From PSRF01 sp051000815 (GTDB lineage Bacteria; Acidobacteriota; Blastocatellia; Pyrinomonadales; Pyrinomonadaceae): a DNA stretch of 64,000 nt. Positions 17,227-26,229 of the stretch are shown here, piece after piece (position 1 is the first letter of the stretch; each line of letters starts with the position of its first letter). The position numbers and the translations under genes were made by a program. The stretch is from NCBI GenBank assembly GCA_051000815.1, contig JBPCNX010000073.1, positions 1 through 64,000 on the forward strand, written 5' to 3'. Below the pieces are notes generated by a model. That model was given only the letters and a program-made list of their open reading frames with translations. It made no database searches and was not told the origin of the DNA.

Positions 17227-18888
17227 TTATTCTGACTTTTCCTTAGGCACTTTCAAACCGGCCAGCTTCAAGACGTTTTGCTGCTCTCTTTGAGGCAACT
17301 GGGCATAGAGCTCTGTGAAGGCGGCGTTAGTCCAGCCAAAGCCGATCTCGTTGGACTTATAGCCAAACTTCAGACCGGCACTGACCTCCGATTCTCGTCT
17401 TTCCACGTCATACTTCTCGACGATGGTGTTGTGCTGGATAAATTCCTTGAGAATTAGGGAGAGAAAATTTGCGGTAATGCGATCTGCTTCTTTGTTATAC
17501 CCATATCGGCGCAGACCTTGAATGGCAATCATCTCCGTTGGTGCCCAGCCGAACGGTGCGTCCCATTGGCTGCCGGTCACGTTCGTACTGGTGAGAAGTC
17601 CGCCAGGTCGTTCAAACAGGTTAAGATTTGCCACAATCCGAGCCGCCTGGCTCTTATCGGCAACACCAACCCAAAGCGGATAGAAAGTAGTCGCGAACGG
17701 ATATCGTCTTACTTCCTTCCTGGCAAAGTTATAGTCGTAGTAAAGCCCGTCCTGTTTATCCCACATCAATTCGTTGATCTTTTGACGTCGCTCTGCAGCG
17801 CGATTAGTCCAGAGGCGCGCCTCGCGAACGCGGCCAAGTATCCTTAGAATCTCCGCCGTGTCCGTCTCCATCAGGTAGAGCAATGAGTTCAGGCACACCG
17901 GATCATAATGAATGATATCCACACTGAAGGGCCCGAATCGATTCGACGGATCGAAACCCGACTCGCGCATTGAACGATCTCCTTTGTAGAAAAGGTCCGT
18001 TAGTTGATCCTTCTGTTTGTCGTAGTACGTGCTTAGATCGTAGTCTTTGACATCGTGTGTGCGGTAGTACTCTTTGACGTGATCATAATGGTCTCTTCCT
18101 TTATCGTCGCGTTCACCGGACAGAACTTCCGGCGCCGGGCCGTTGCCAAAATCATAGTAGCGTGAAAGACCGGTCTGTTTCGTTAGGTGTGGTTCTTCGA
18201 TCCAGAATCGATAGTATTTCTCGATGGCCGGAACGGTGGCCCGCAACCAGCTAATATTTCGCTCCTTGCGGTAAACGTTAAGGATCATCTGAGTCAAAAA
18301 GGGCGGCTGGGATCGCGAGAGATAGTAGGTACGGTTGGCGTTCAGGATTTTCCCATAATGATCGATCTGGTAAAGAAAGTTATCAACCATGTTCTTTGCC
18401 AATACCATCTCATTGTCCCGCACCAACCCAACCTGAGTGAAATAACTGTCCCAACCATACATCTCGTTAAATCGCCCGCCTGGCACCACATAAGGATAAG
18501 GAAGATAGAGCAGACCGTGCTGTTCCACGTCGGTCACATCGGTCGGTAACTGCCGAATATCGATCGTGGCGAAATCTTTCGCCGACATCTGGGCCCGTAG
18601 GCGCTGTTGGATCAGCTCAATATTCTCTCGGCGAGAAATGTAAACCGGCCAGCGCCCGTCAGCCATGGGCTTGAACTTTGGATCCGGTGCAGCCTTGGCA
18701 AGCTCGGCGCTCGAGCGCGTCAACGTATGCCAGCTTTGCTTGATATATTCCTGGATCGCCCGCAGCTGCGCCGCTGATGCTTTGTCTGCCGCGGATTCGG
18801 AGCCGGCTGACGCAAACGAGGAGGAGATCAGTAACAAAATAGTTAAAAGAAAGAGGAAATGCTTTCTGGCTTTTGGTTTGGCTGTCAT
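17227..18888 (-). CDS. treA: Periplasmic trehalase (GH37)
   Basis: About 553 residues with a signal peptide (FLFLLTILLLISSSFASA). Both GH37 signatures are present: PGGRFNEMYGWDSYF and QWDAPFGWAPTE; the second marks the catalytic region of the (alpha/alpha)6 barrel. It hydrolyses alpha,alpha-trehalose to two glucoses in the periplasm. ATG 18888 is chosen because AAGGAG lies 9 bases upstream; in-frame ATG 18894 is too close to it and TTG 18924 has no support. Length matches E. coli TreA (565). It is divergent from the MalK-like gene, about 210 bases away, so the two may share a regulatory region, and it supplies glucose to the pathway encoded downstream. Confidence 0.93.
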   Translation of the reverse strand: MTAKPKARKHFLFLLTILLLISSSFASAGSESAADKASAAQLRAIQEYIKQSWHTLTRSSAELAKAAPDPKFKPMADGRWPVYISRRENIELIQQRLRAQMSAKDFATIDIRQLPTDVTDVEQHGLLYLPYPYVVPGGRFNEMYGWDSYFTQVGLVRDNEMVLAKNMVDNFLYQIDHYGKILNANRTYYLSRSQPPFLTQMILNVYRKERNISWLRATVPAIEKYYRFWIEEPHLTKQTGLSRYYDFGNGPAPEVLSGERDDKGRDHYDHVKEYYRTHDVKDYDLSTYYDKQKDQLTDLFYKGDRSMRESGFDPSNRFGPFSVDIIHYDPVCLNSLLYLMETDTAEILRILGRVREARLWTNRAAERRQKINELMWDKQDGLYYDYNFARKEVRRYPFATTFYPLWVGVADKSQAARIVANLNLFERPGGLLTSTNVTGSQWDAPFGWAPTEMIAIQGLRRYGYNKEADRITANFLSLILKEFIQHNTIVEKYDVERRESEVSAGLKFGYKSNEIGFGWTNAAFTELYAQLPQREQQNVLKLAGLKVPKEKSE

Positions 18889-19100
18889 ACTCATCTTCTC
18901 CTTGGCCGCAACGTTATCTCGCAAGTAATCTAAGTGTTAAGTTAGAAAAGGGAAGCCGGCACTTTGGCGTGTCGCCTGAAGCATAGTTTAATCATTGGAT
19001 CCTGAACAAATTTTTGTGGGTATACTTACTCCCGAACCATGCTGACAAAATCTTTATTTAGAAGCAAGAAACCCTGGCCTTTTCCTTAAGGTCAAAACCG

Positions 19101-20207
19101 ATGGCAGACCTTCAGCTCAAGGACGTCTCGAAGATCTACGCCGGAAACATCTGCGCCGTCGCGCCCACGAGCGTTGACATCGAGGACGGCGAGTTCGTCA
19201 TTCTCGTCGGCCCGTCGGGTTGTGGGAAATCTACACTGCTCCGCCTGATTGCTGGATTGGAAACCGTTTCCCAGGGAGAAATCTCTATCGGTGGCCGGGT
19301 GGTTAACAATGTTCCGGCCAAAGATCGAGACATTGCCATGGTTTTCCAGAACTATGCTCTCTATCCTCACATGACTGTCTATCAAAACATGGCCTTCGGC
19401 TTGAAAATGAGGAAATACCCCAAGCCCGAGATCGACCGGCGGGTGCGTGCGGCGGCGGAGACGCTTGGGCTGACCAGTTTTCTCGAACGCAGGCCCCAGG
19501 TCCTCTCCGGCGGGCAGCGCCAGCGCGTCGCGGTAGGTCGCGCGATCGTGCGGCAGCCGAAATTATTCCTCTTCGACGAGCCCCTCAGTAACCTTGACGC
19601 CAAGCTTCGCGTCTCAATGCGCGCCGAACTAATTAAGTTGCACAAGCTCCTGGCAGCGACGATGATTTATGTCACGCACGATCAAGTGGAGGCAATGAGC
19701 ATGGGGGATCGTCTGATCGTGCTGAAAGACGGAGTGGTTCAGCAGATCGGGGCACCGTTGGAGATTTACAATCGCCCGGCCAATCAATTCGTGGCCAGCT
19801 TTATCGGCAGCCCGCCAATGAACTTTATTAACTGCACACTTTCCGAAGGCAACGGCGCGCTGTTTATTACTGATTCTGACTTTCAGCTAAAGCTGCCCGC
19901 GTCCAAGGCAACTTCCTTGCGCGATAAGCTCAGCGACCGCCGGGAACTTATCCTAGGCATCCGTCCGGAAGACATTTACGATCGACAAACCTATGACCGC
20001 CCAGTTGATGGGAACGCATTCACAGCGCGCGTGGAATTCCTTGAACCGCTCGGCAATGAAGTCCTGGCCACCTGCGCGTTAGGCGATCATGAGTTGGTAG
20101 TTCGCCTCAGCCCGCGTACTACGGCCCGAAGCAACGAGTTGGTCGACCTCGTAGTTGACATGGAACAGGCCAGGCTATTCCAGCCTTCCACCGGAGAAGC
20201 GTTGTAA
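19101..20207 (+). CDS. ABC transporter ATP-binding protein, MalK/UgpC type
   Basis: 368 residues. The N-terminal nucleotide-binding domain has Walker A GPSGCGKST (37-45), a Q-loop (VFQNYALYPHMTVYQNM), signature LSGGQ, Walker B LFLFDEPLSNLD and an H-loop (THDQVEAM). The C-terminal quarter is a TOBE/regulatory region (LGIRPEDIYD), which marks the CUT1 sugar-importer class. It should power the MalF/MalG-type permeases at 24439-26216, although two enzyme-type genes and the binding protein lie between. ATG 19101 fits the family N-terminus (MADLQLKDVSKIY). These ATPases sometimes serve several permeases. Confidence 0.92.
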   Translation: MADLQLKDVSKIYAGNICAVAPTSVDIEDGEFVILVGPSGCGKSTLLRLIAGLETVSQGEISIGGRVVNNVPAKDRDIAMVFQNYALYPHMTVYQNMAFGLKMRKYPKPEIDRRVRAAAETLGLTSFLERRPQVLSGGQRQRVAVGRAIVRQPKLFLFDEPLSNLDAKLRVSMRAELIKLHKLLAATMIYVTHDQVEAMSMGDRLIVLKDGVVQQIGAPLEIYNRPANQFVASFIGSPPMNFINCTLSEGNGALFITDSDFQLKLPASKATSLRDKLSDRRELILGIRPEDIYDRQTYDRPVDGNAFTARVEFLEPLGNEVLATCALGDHELVVRLSPRTTARSNELVDLVVDMEQARLFQPSTGEAL

Positions 20208-20343
20208 CGAAGACAAAAGGAGAAAGGATAGACGCCAGGCACTCGATCAGCCATTCAGACGAACAACATCAAAGAGAGTGTCATAACTTTGCCAACACGA
20301 GATCGAAGTTTCAAACTCCGCTGCGATTCGGGAAAGGCTTGCG

Positions 20344-22140
20344 ATGAGAGACCTTATTATTGTTCTGGCGACGGTGGGTGTGCTGTTGTGTTCGACGGCG
20401 TGCCGTAAGGATAATCGGAACACTGTGAACGAACCGACCCAGCCAGCGACCCTGTCAGGAAAGGCGAATGCGGACGGCAATGCCAGAAAATGGTGGAAAG
20501 AGGCCGTCGTCTATCAAATCTACCCGCGCTCGTTCAAGGACTCGAACGGCGACGGTATCGGCGATTTGCCCGGTATTACCTCGAAGCTGGATTACCTGAA
20601 AAGTCTGGGTATTGATGTCATCTGGCTCAATCCCATTTTCAGTTCCCCCAACGACGACAACGGCTACGATATCAGCGATTACCAAGGAATCATGAAAGAG
20701 TTTGGCACCATGCAGGACTTTGATGAATTGCTCAAGGGCATGCACGAGCGCAATTTGAAACTGGTGATGGATTTGGTAGTAAACCACAGCAGTGATGAGC
20801 ATGAATGGTTCAAACAATCCCGCCGTTCGAGAGACAACCCCTATCGCGACTATTACCACTGGTGGCCCGCCGAAAAAGGAAAGCCGAAGCCCCGTCGGAG
20901 TTTTTTTGATGTGAACGGCGACGCTTGGAAATACGATGAGCTAACCGACAGTTATTACCTTCATTACTTCTCCCAAAAGCAACCCGATCTTAACTGGGAA
21001 AACCCCAAGCTGAGAGAAGAAATCTTTTCCATGATGCGTTTCTGGTTTGAGAAAGGCGTGGATGGCTTCCGCATGGACGTGATCCCTTTCATCTCGAAGG
21101 ATACGACGTTCCCGGAGATGCTCGCTCAATATAAAGGCGATTGGGGCAGATTCTATGCCAATGGGCCGCACGTCCATCAGTATTTGCAGGAGATGAATAA
21201 AGAGGCGCTCAGCAAATACGATGTCATGACGGTGGCGGAAGGAGCCGGGGTGACGACAGCGGACGCGCTCGATTATGTGGATGCTGACAGAAACGAACTC
21301 AACATGCTGTACCACTTTGAAGGCGTCAGTCTGGGCTACCTCCCCGACAGCCTGAAAATACCCGATCCGAAAGGGTATAGTCTGGTCGAGTTTAAGAAGA
21401 TCTACAGCAAGTGGGACGCGGTCTTTGCGGACAAAGGCTGGGGTACGATTTATCTGGGCAACCACGATCAGCCGCGCATGGTAACTCGCTGGGGCAACGA
21501 TGCGCCGCCATGGCGCGAACTATCTTCCAAAATGCTCACCACGTTCCTCTTCACCATGCGTGCCACACCTTACTACTACGCCGGCGATGAGTTGGGGATG
21601 AGCAACATCAAGTTCGACCGCATCGAGGATTACCGCGACATCGAATCCCTCAATTGGTATCAACAGCTCAAAAACAAAGGCGGAGATTTGCGGCAATTCT
21701 TAGAGGCGCAAAAAATAGCCGCCCGCGACAATGGCCGGACGCCTCTCCAGTGGGACCCAACGGCGAATGCAGGATTTACAACCGGCACGCCGTGGCTCAA
21801 AGTCAATCCCAACTACACGACCGTCAATGTGGCCGCGGAGGAAAATGATGCGAATAGCTGCCTGAACTATTTCAGGAAAATAGTGAAGCTGCGGAAAGCC
21901 AATCCGGTTCTGATTTACGGCAGGTACACTTTGCTGGATCAAGACAACCCGAACGTTTATGCCTACACACGGGAGTTGGACGGAAGAAGAATTCTCGTGC
22001 TGCTGAATTTCAAAGACAAGGCCGCTTCGGTTAAGACGGGCCTCGATTTAAGCAAGGGGAAAGTCCTGCTTGGCAATTATCCGACAGCTTCGCAAAACGG
22101 ACAATTGCGGCCCTACGAAGCCGCGATTTACGAGTTTTAA
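20344..22140 (+). CDS. Lipoprotein GH13 oligo-1,6-glucosidase/alpha-glucosidase
   Basis: 598 residues. A lipobox (STAC, Cys about residue 21) indicates a lipid-anchored exported protein. The GH13 barrel starts with WWKEAVVYQIYPRSF and carries DLVVNHSS, the nucleophile in GFRMDVI, the acid in MTVAEGAG and the transition-state aspartate in YLGNHDQPR, as in GH13 subfamily 31. Val directly after the nucleophile (MDV) is the residue linked to alpha-1,6 (isomaltase) preference, whereas Ala or Thr there goes with alpha-1,4. Relatives are normally cytoplasmic; here export would put isomaltooligosaccharide cleavage outside the inner membrane, next to the importer encoded around it. ATG 20344 is followed directly by the signal sequence. 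Confidence 0.9.
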   Translation: MRDLIIVLATVGVLLCSTACRKDNRNTVNEPTQPATLSGKANADGNARKWWKEAVVYQIYPRSFKDSNGDGIGDLPGITSKLDYLKSLGIDVIWLNPIFSSPNDDNGYDISDYQGIMKEFGTMQDFDELLKGMHERNLKLVMDLVVNHSSDEHEWFKQSRRSRDNPYRDYYHWWPAEKGKPKPRRSFFDVNGDAWKYDELTDSYYLHYFSQKQPDLNWENPKLREEIFSMMRFWFEKGVDGFRMDVIPFISKDTTFPEMLAQYKGDWGRFYANGPHVHQYLQEMNKEALSKYDVMTVAEGAGVTTADALDYVDADRNELNMLYHFEGVSLGYLPDSLKIPDPKGYSLVEFKKIYSKWDAVFADKGWGTIYLGNHDQPRMVTRWGNDAPPWRELSSKMLTTFLFTMRATPYYYAGDELGMSNIKFDRIEDYRDIESLNWYQQLKNKGGDLRQFLEAQKIAARDNGRTPLQWDPTANAGFTTGTPWLKVNPNYTTVNVAAEENDANSCLNYFRKIVKLRKANPVLIYGRYTLLDQDNPNVYAYTRELDGRRILVLLNFKDKAASVKTGLDLSKGKVLLGNYPTASQNGQLRPYEAAIYEF

Positions 22141-22227
22141 GTTGACAGCCAAAACCCGTTGCCCATGATTCAAGGGCTATCAATCATGCGGCCAAACAGG
22201 GCTGCTGAGGCGAGGAGGCGCAAAGGG

Positions 22228-23091
22228 ATGAGAAGAAGACTATTGATCGCGTTTGGAATAATCCTGGTATTTGCCTGTTTGACAGTTGCTCAGGTTAAAA
22301 ATCAAAGGCGACGGATTGGTCCTGGCCTAACAGGTCAAGTACGATCTGTCCGTATTGAAAGAACGAGCTTCTCAAAGAAAGGGAATGACTACGTCGAGGG
22401 GTCACGGGTATTGGCTGAGACCATCACTCTCGATCCACAGTGGAAGAGATTGGAGCGGACGTATTATAACCCCGATGGCTCAGTTCTCAGGTCAAACGTT
22501 ATCACTCTTGATGGAGACGGTAATCAGACCGAGGTCTCTGAGTATGACGGTGAAGGTGGTCTGATTAGCAAGATAGTCTATGTATATGATGGTCGAAAAA
22601 GATTGAACGAGTATCTCACTTACAAGCCTGATGGAACTCTGCTAAACAAGTGGATCACTACTCGTCCTGTACCTGGCAAAGTGAACGAGGTAACTATCTA
22701 CAATGGTGATGGCGCTTTTCGAAGCAGGGCTGTCAATACTTTTGATTTTGGAATGCAAGGGGGGGAAATCGAGTCATCTGTTTACAGTAACGACGGCTCA
22801 CTGGCAGAGAAGACAGTCGTAGTTGCTGACGGCAAAGGAAGACTAGAGAGGGTTGAGTACAAACCCGATGGCTCCCTCCTGGCAAGGTTTGTCGATACGA
22901 GGGACAGCGAAGGATTCTTAATCGAGGGAATCGAATACAACGCAGATGGTTCCGTTCGCCGGAAGGAGAACTTCACTCGCGAGTTTGATGCTCAGGGAAA
23001 TTGGATTAAGGAGACAAAATCAGAGTGGGACGCTAAGGCAGGCACATTCTTACCAACTGTTATTACTTATCAAATCATAACCTATTATTGA
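22228..23091 (+). CDS. Exported repeat protein of unknown function (YxxDGS repeats)
   Basis: About 287 residues. AGGAGG at 22213-22218, 9 bases before ATG 22228, fixes this start over several earlier in-frame ones; it begins directly with a signal peptide (LLIAFGIILVFACLTVAQ). The body is at least six imperfect repeats of about 28 residues, each centred on a turn like YNPDGSVL, YKPDGTLL, YNGDGAFR, YSNDGSLA, YKPDGSLL or YNADGSVR, preceded by an alternating beta pattern. This resembles YD/RHS-type or MORN-like beta repeats but matches none cleanly. It lies between the glucosidase and the binding-protein genes, possibly as an unrelated insertion. Likely a periplasmic or surface beta-repeat protein; no function is assigned. 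Confidence 0.75.
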   Translation: MRRRLLIAFGIILVFACLTVAQVKNQRRRIGPGLTGQVRSVRIERTSFSKKGNDYVEGSRVLAETITLDPQWKRLERTYYNPDGSVLRSNVITLDGDGNQTEVSEYDGEGGLISKIVYVYDGRKRLNEYLTYKPDGTLLNKWITTRPVPGKVNEVTIYNGDGAFRSRAVNTFDFGMQGGEIESSVYSNDGSLAEKTVVVADGKGRLERVEYKPDGSLLARFVDTRDSEGFLIEGIEYNADGSVRRKENFTREFDAQGNWIKETKSEWDAKAGTFLPTVITYQIITYY

Positions 23092-23183
23092 GGCCTGCGA
23101 TCTCCGGGGGCTGATCTTGGGCTCATGCGCCGGGCGCATCTATACTTAACCCGCTTCATATTTACTTATCACCAAGACTTCAG

Positions 23184-24479
23184 ATGAGACTATCCGCGAT
23201 AACTTTGTTGCTCGTTCTATCGATTAGCTGCAACTCATCGCGCTCGTCAAGGAGTCTTGAAACAGACGGCCACATTACGCTCACCTATTGGAGTGCAACA
23301 AACGCGCTGGAACTCGACTTTGCTAACCAGATTGCAGCTGAGTGGAATCAGCAGCATCCCAAGGTCCAAATCAAGGTTGAGCCAGTTCCTTCGGGGCAAT
23401 CGTCGGAAGAAGTGATCCTGGCCGCTATCGCCAGTAATACGACGCCTGACATCTATGCCAATATCTTCCCCGGAGCGATGCAAGACCTCCTCGATGCTCA
23501 GGGCGTCGTCCAGCTCGATGCCTACTCGGATTTCTTTGATGTGCTGCACGAGCGTATGACGCCGGAACTCTTGAACCAGTATCGCTCTTCGGATGGGCAT
23601 TATTATCAAGTCCCCTGGAAGTCGAATCCGATTATGGTGTTGTACAACACACGGATGCTGCGCGAAGCCGGGGTTACATCCTTGCCCACCACTTACTCGG
23701 AGTTTCTTTCAGCGGCTGAAGGCGTCACACGCGACCGTGATGCGGATGGGAGGATTGACCAGTGGATGCTGACGATTGATTACTTTCCTATCTGGTATAA
23801 ACGGCTCTTTGATTACTTGCCTCTTTACATGGCTGCTTCGAATGGACAACCCCTTTTCGAAGGTCGGAAAGTCGTGTTCGACAATCAAGCCTCGGTCGCT
23901 ATATTCCGCTTCTTGCACGAATGCTTTGCCAGAGGTTACGCTCCGCGCCAATCCTTTCAAGGCGATGTTTTCATCGATGGTCGCGTAGCAGCGAAGTTCA
24001 CCGGCCCGAATAGCATCGGTCTCCTCGAGCGCTACCGCTCAGCCGATTTCGAGTACGACTACGGGCCAATCCCGCGTCCTGACGAAGCTTCCGGACAGCC
24101 AGTCAGTTACGCTGACCCAAAGAGCATCGTCATCTTCAAGACATGCGAACACCCGCGCGAGGCTTGGGAGTTCGTCAAATTCATTATTTCCAAGCGTAAT
24201 GATCTGCGATTTCTGGAATTGACCAGCCAGTTGCCGATTCGCGCGAGACTCCTTGAGGATGAAACTTTCGCGCATTATTTTAAGCGCAACCCGAAGCTGG
24301 TCAAATTCGCCGAGCAACTGGCGACCGCGCGCAGCATTGAATCGATCGCGGAGCTTAAGGAGATCTTTGACGCTATCGCTCAGGAAGTTGAAGCTTCAGT
24401 CGTGTTTGACCTCAAACCACCCGAACAGGCGGTGCAGGATGCAGCCCGGAGAAGCCAACAGATTCTCGACGCCCAGTAG
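23184..24479 (+). CDS. Sugar ABC transporter substrate-binding lipoprotein (family 1)
   Basis: 431 residues with a lipobox (SISC, Cys about 17). The fold pattern is that of extracellular solute-binding family 1 (MalE/UgpB): ITLTYWSATNALELDFANQI at the start, TPDIYANIFPGAMQDLL, YYQVPWKSNPIMVLYNTRML and a helical tail. It would deliver an oligosaccharide such as maltodextrin to the permeases encoded next; the gene ends 40 bases inside the start of the first permease. Together with the MalK-like gene it makes a complete CUT1 importer. Specificity for alpha-glucosides is inferred from the neighbours. Confidence 0.9.
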   Translation: MRLSAITLLLVLSISCNSSRSSRSLETDGHITLTYWSATNALELDFANQIAAEWNQQHPKVQIKVEPVPSGQSSEEVILAAIASNTTPDIYANIFPGAMQDLLDAQGVVQLDAYSDFFDVLHERMTPELLNQYRSSDGHYYQVPWKSNPIMVLYNTRMLREAGVTSLPTTYSEFLSAAEGVTRDRDADGRIDQWMLTIDYFPIWYKRLFDYLPLYMAASNGQPLFEGRKVVFDNQASVAIFRFLHECFARGYAPRQSFQGDVFIDGRVAAKFTGPNSIGLLERYRSADFEYDYGPIPRPDEASGQPVSYADPKSIVIFKTCEHPREAWEFVKFIISKRNDLRFLELTSQLPIRARLLEDETFAHYFKRNPKLVKFAEQLATARSIESIAELKEIFDAIAQEVEASVVFDLKPPEQAVQDAARRSQQILDAQ

Positions 24480-25407
24480 AACGGGTGCCGGGTCACAGGT
24501 TCCAGGTACCGGAAAAGACCCAGTGTCACCCGCACCTGGCACCCGACACCTGACACCTGATCCTGTTGGATATCTGATGGTCCTTCCTTACCTTCTTCAC
24601 CTCACAGTATTTCTCGGCTACCCGCTCGCCTTCGCATTTGTTCTAATATTTCACCGCTGGAATATTTATACGCCGATGAAGTGGGTCGGATTGGGCAACA
24701 TCAGATTGTTGATCTCTGATCCGCTTGTCTGGCGTGCGCTCGGCAACACGCTCTACTTTTTGGTAATCCATATTCCATTGCAGTTGGTTATTGCGCTCGG
24801 CCTGGCTCAGTTGCTCAATCAGAAGATTCGGGGGCGGGCCTTTTTTCGTGCAAGCTATTTCCTGCCCTTCGTTATCTCAGGCGTCGTCGTGACCATTCTC
24901 TGGCAGCAACTCTATGCTGTGGAAACGGGCCTCATCAACGTGTTGCTCCAGCTTATCGGCTTACCGAAAATCGGCTGGCTGACGGATCATCGCTTCGCGA
25001 TGCCTGCCATCGCGATCATGGCGACGTGGAAGAACGTCGGCCTTTACATCGTACTTTTTTTGGTTGGATTGCAGTTGATTCCATCCCACCTGTACGAGGC
25101 TGCTGAACTCGACGGCGCGAGCGCCTGGCAACAGTTTCGTTTGATCACCATTCCGATGCTCAATCCTACGATCATGTTGGTGCTCGTGCTTTCAACCATC
25201 GGAGGTTTCTCGCTGTTCATAGAGCCCTACGTGATGACCGGCGGCGGACCCGCCAATAGCACGCTGTCCGGCATTCTGTATCTTTACAAGCAGGCATTCT
25301 TCTTCAGCAAGATGGGTTACGCCACAACCATCGGCTTTTTCTGGGCCACGATTATCTTTATCGTCGTGCTCTTTCAGCGGCGCTTCGTAGAAACAGAGGC
25401 CATGTGA
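24439..25407 (+). CDS. ABC sugar permease, MalF-like
   Basis: About 322 residues with six membrane segments and the EAA loop EAAELDGASAWQQF that docks on the ATPase. Start ATG 24439 overlaps the end of the binding-protein gene. The first ~45 residues (rich in G, P, T) are encoded by the heptamer-repeat hairpin at 24484-24560 and do not look like permease sequence; conserved homology begins at GYLMVLPYLLHLTVFLGYP. The real start may therefore lie downstream (CTG 24574 or ATG 24577 are in frame). It forms a heterodimeric channel with the next gene, which overlaps it by one base (TGATG). Confidence 0.88.
   Translation: MQPGEANRFSTPSRTGAGSQVPGTGKDPVSPAPGTRHLTPDPVGYLMVLPYLLHLTVFLGYPLAFAFVLIFHRWNIYTPMKWVGLGNIRLLISDPLVWRALGNTLYFLVIHIPLQLVIALGLAQLLNQKIRGRAFFRASYFLPFVISGVVVTILWQQLYAVETGLINVLLQLIGLPKIGWLTDHRFAMPAIAIMATWKNVGLYIVLFLVGLQLIPSHLYEAAELDGASAWQQFRLITIPMLNPTIMLVLVLSTIGGFSLFIEPYVMTGGGPANSTLSGILYLYKQAFFFSKMGYATTIGFFWATIIFIVVLFQRRFVETEAM
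24484..24560. repeat. GC-rich heptamer array with strand inversion
   Basis: Four tandem units of GGTNNCN (GGTGCCG, GGTCACA, GGTTCCA, GGTACCG; 24484-24511) are followed after about 21 bases by four units on the opposite strand (CACCTGG, CACCCGA, CACCTGA, CACCTGA; 24533-24560). The halves can pair as an imperfect hairpin, about 20 of 29 positions. It sits between the stop of the binding-protein gene and the conserved start of the permease and is read as permease N-terminus if ATG 24439 is used. Confidence 0.75.
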
Positions 25408-26216
25408 TGAAGCGTTTTCTCTTATATGCCGTTCTGATCTTTGGGGCAATTATCTTTCTCTATCCGTTTTTATGGATGTTTGCTGCGACGTTCAAACCTG
25501 AGATGGATATCGCCGGCTTCAGTATCATTCCACGTCAGTTCACGCTGGAAAGTTACCGCCTTGTCTTCCGCAAGATCCCCATCACGCGAGGTTTCATCAA
25601 TAGTGTGTTTGTCGCAACGGTCGTAACGGCCTCGGTGATCATCTTTGGGTCGATGGTCGGTTACGCGCTTTCGCGTCTAAGGTTCCGCGGGCGCGAGATG
25701 ATCTTCAATCTTGCGCTCGTGACCATGATGATCCCCGCACAGGTGACGCTCATCCCGCTTTACACGATGATGGTCAAGTTCGGTTGGGTAAATTCGTACC
25801 TGGCGCTGATTGTGCCCGCGATGATGAGCAGCTACGCTGCGTTGCTGTTTCGTCAGTTCTTCCGATCGATTCCGCAATCACTGATCGAGGCCGCCCGACT
25901 CGACGGCTGCTCCGACTGGCGGATTCTTTTTACCATCGTTTACCCGCTCTCGAAGCCTGCGATCATGACCGTCGCCATCCTGACCTTTATGGGCGTCTGG
26001 AATGACGTGCTTTGGCCCTTGATGGTCATTCGCGATCCAGAACTGATGACGATGCCGCTGATGGTCACACTCTTCGCCGTAGGCGGCCAGGCGGAAGCGC
26101 GGCTTGGGGTGCAATTGGCTGCGGCGATGCTGCTCGCCTTGCCGATCATCGGCGCTTACCTTTTTCTTCAGCGTCACCTGATTGAAAGTATTGCCAGTGG
26201 CGGCATGAAAAATTAG
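25407..26216 (+). CDS. ABC sugar permease, MalG-like
   Basis: 269 residues with six predicted membrane segments. The EAA loop is present (EAARLDGCSDWRILFTIVYP, followed by LSKPA). The N-terminal sequence (FLYPFLWMFAATFKPEMDI) is typical of the MalG branch. ATG 25407 shares its A with the TGA of the preceding permease gene, which implies translational coupling and co-expression of the two channel halves. With the MalK-like ATPase and the binding protein it forms a CUT1 importer for oligosaccharides, most likely alpha-glucosides judging from the glycosidases around it. Confidence 0.92.
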   Translation: MKRFLLYAVLIFGAIIFLYPFLWMFAATFKPEMDIAGFSIIPRQFTLESYRLVFRKIPITRGFINSVFVATVVTASVIIFGSMVGYALSRLRFRGREMIFNLALVTMMIPAQVTLIPLYTMMVKFGWVNSYLALIVPAMMSSYAALLFRQFFRSIPQSLIEAARLDGCSDWRILFTIVYPLSKPAIMTVAILTFMGVWNDVLWPLMVIRDPELMTMPLMVTLFAVGGQAEARLGVQLAAAMLLALPIIGAYLFLQRHLIESIASGGMKN

Positions 26217-26229
26217 GCCACTCAATCAC

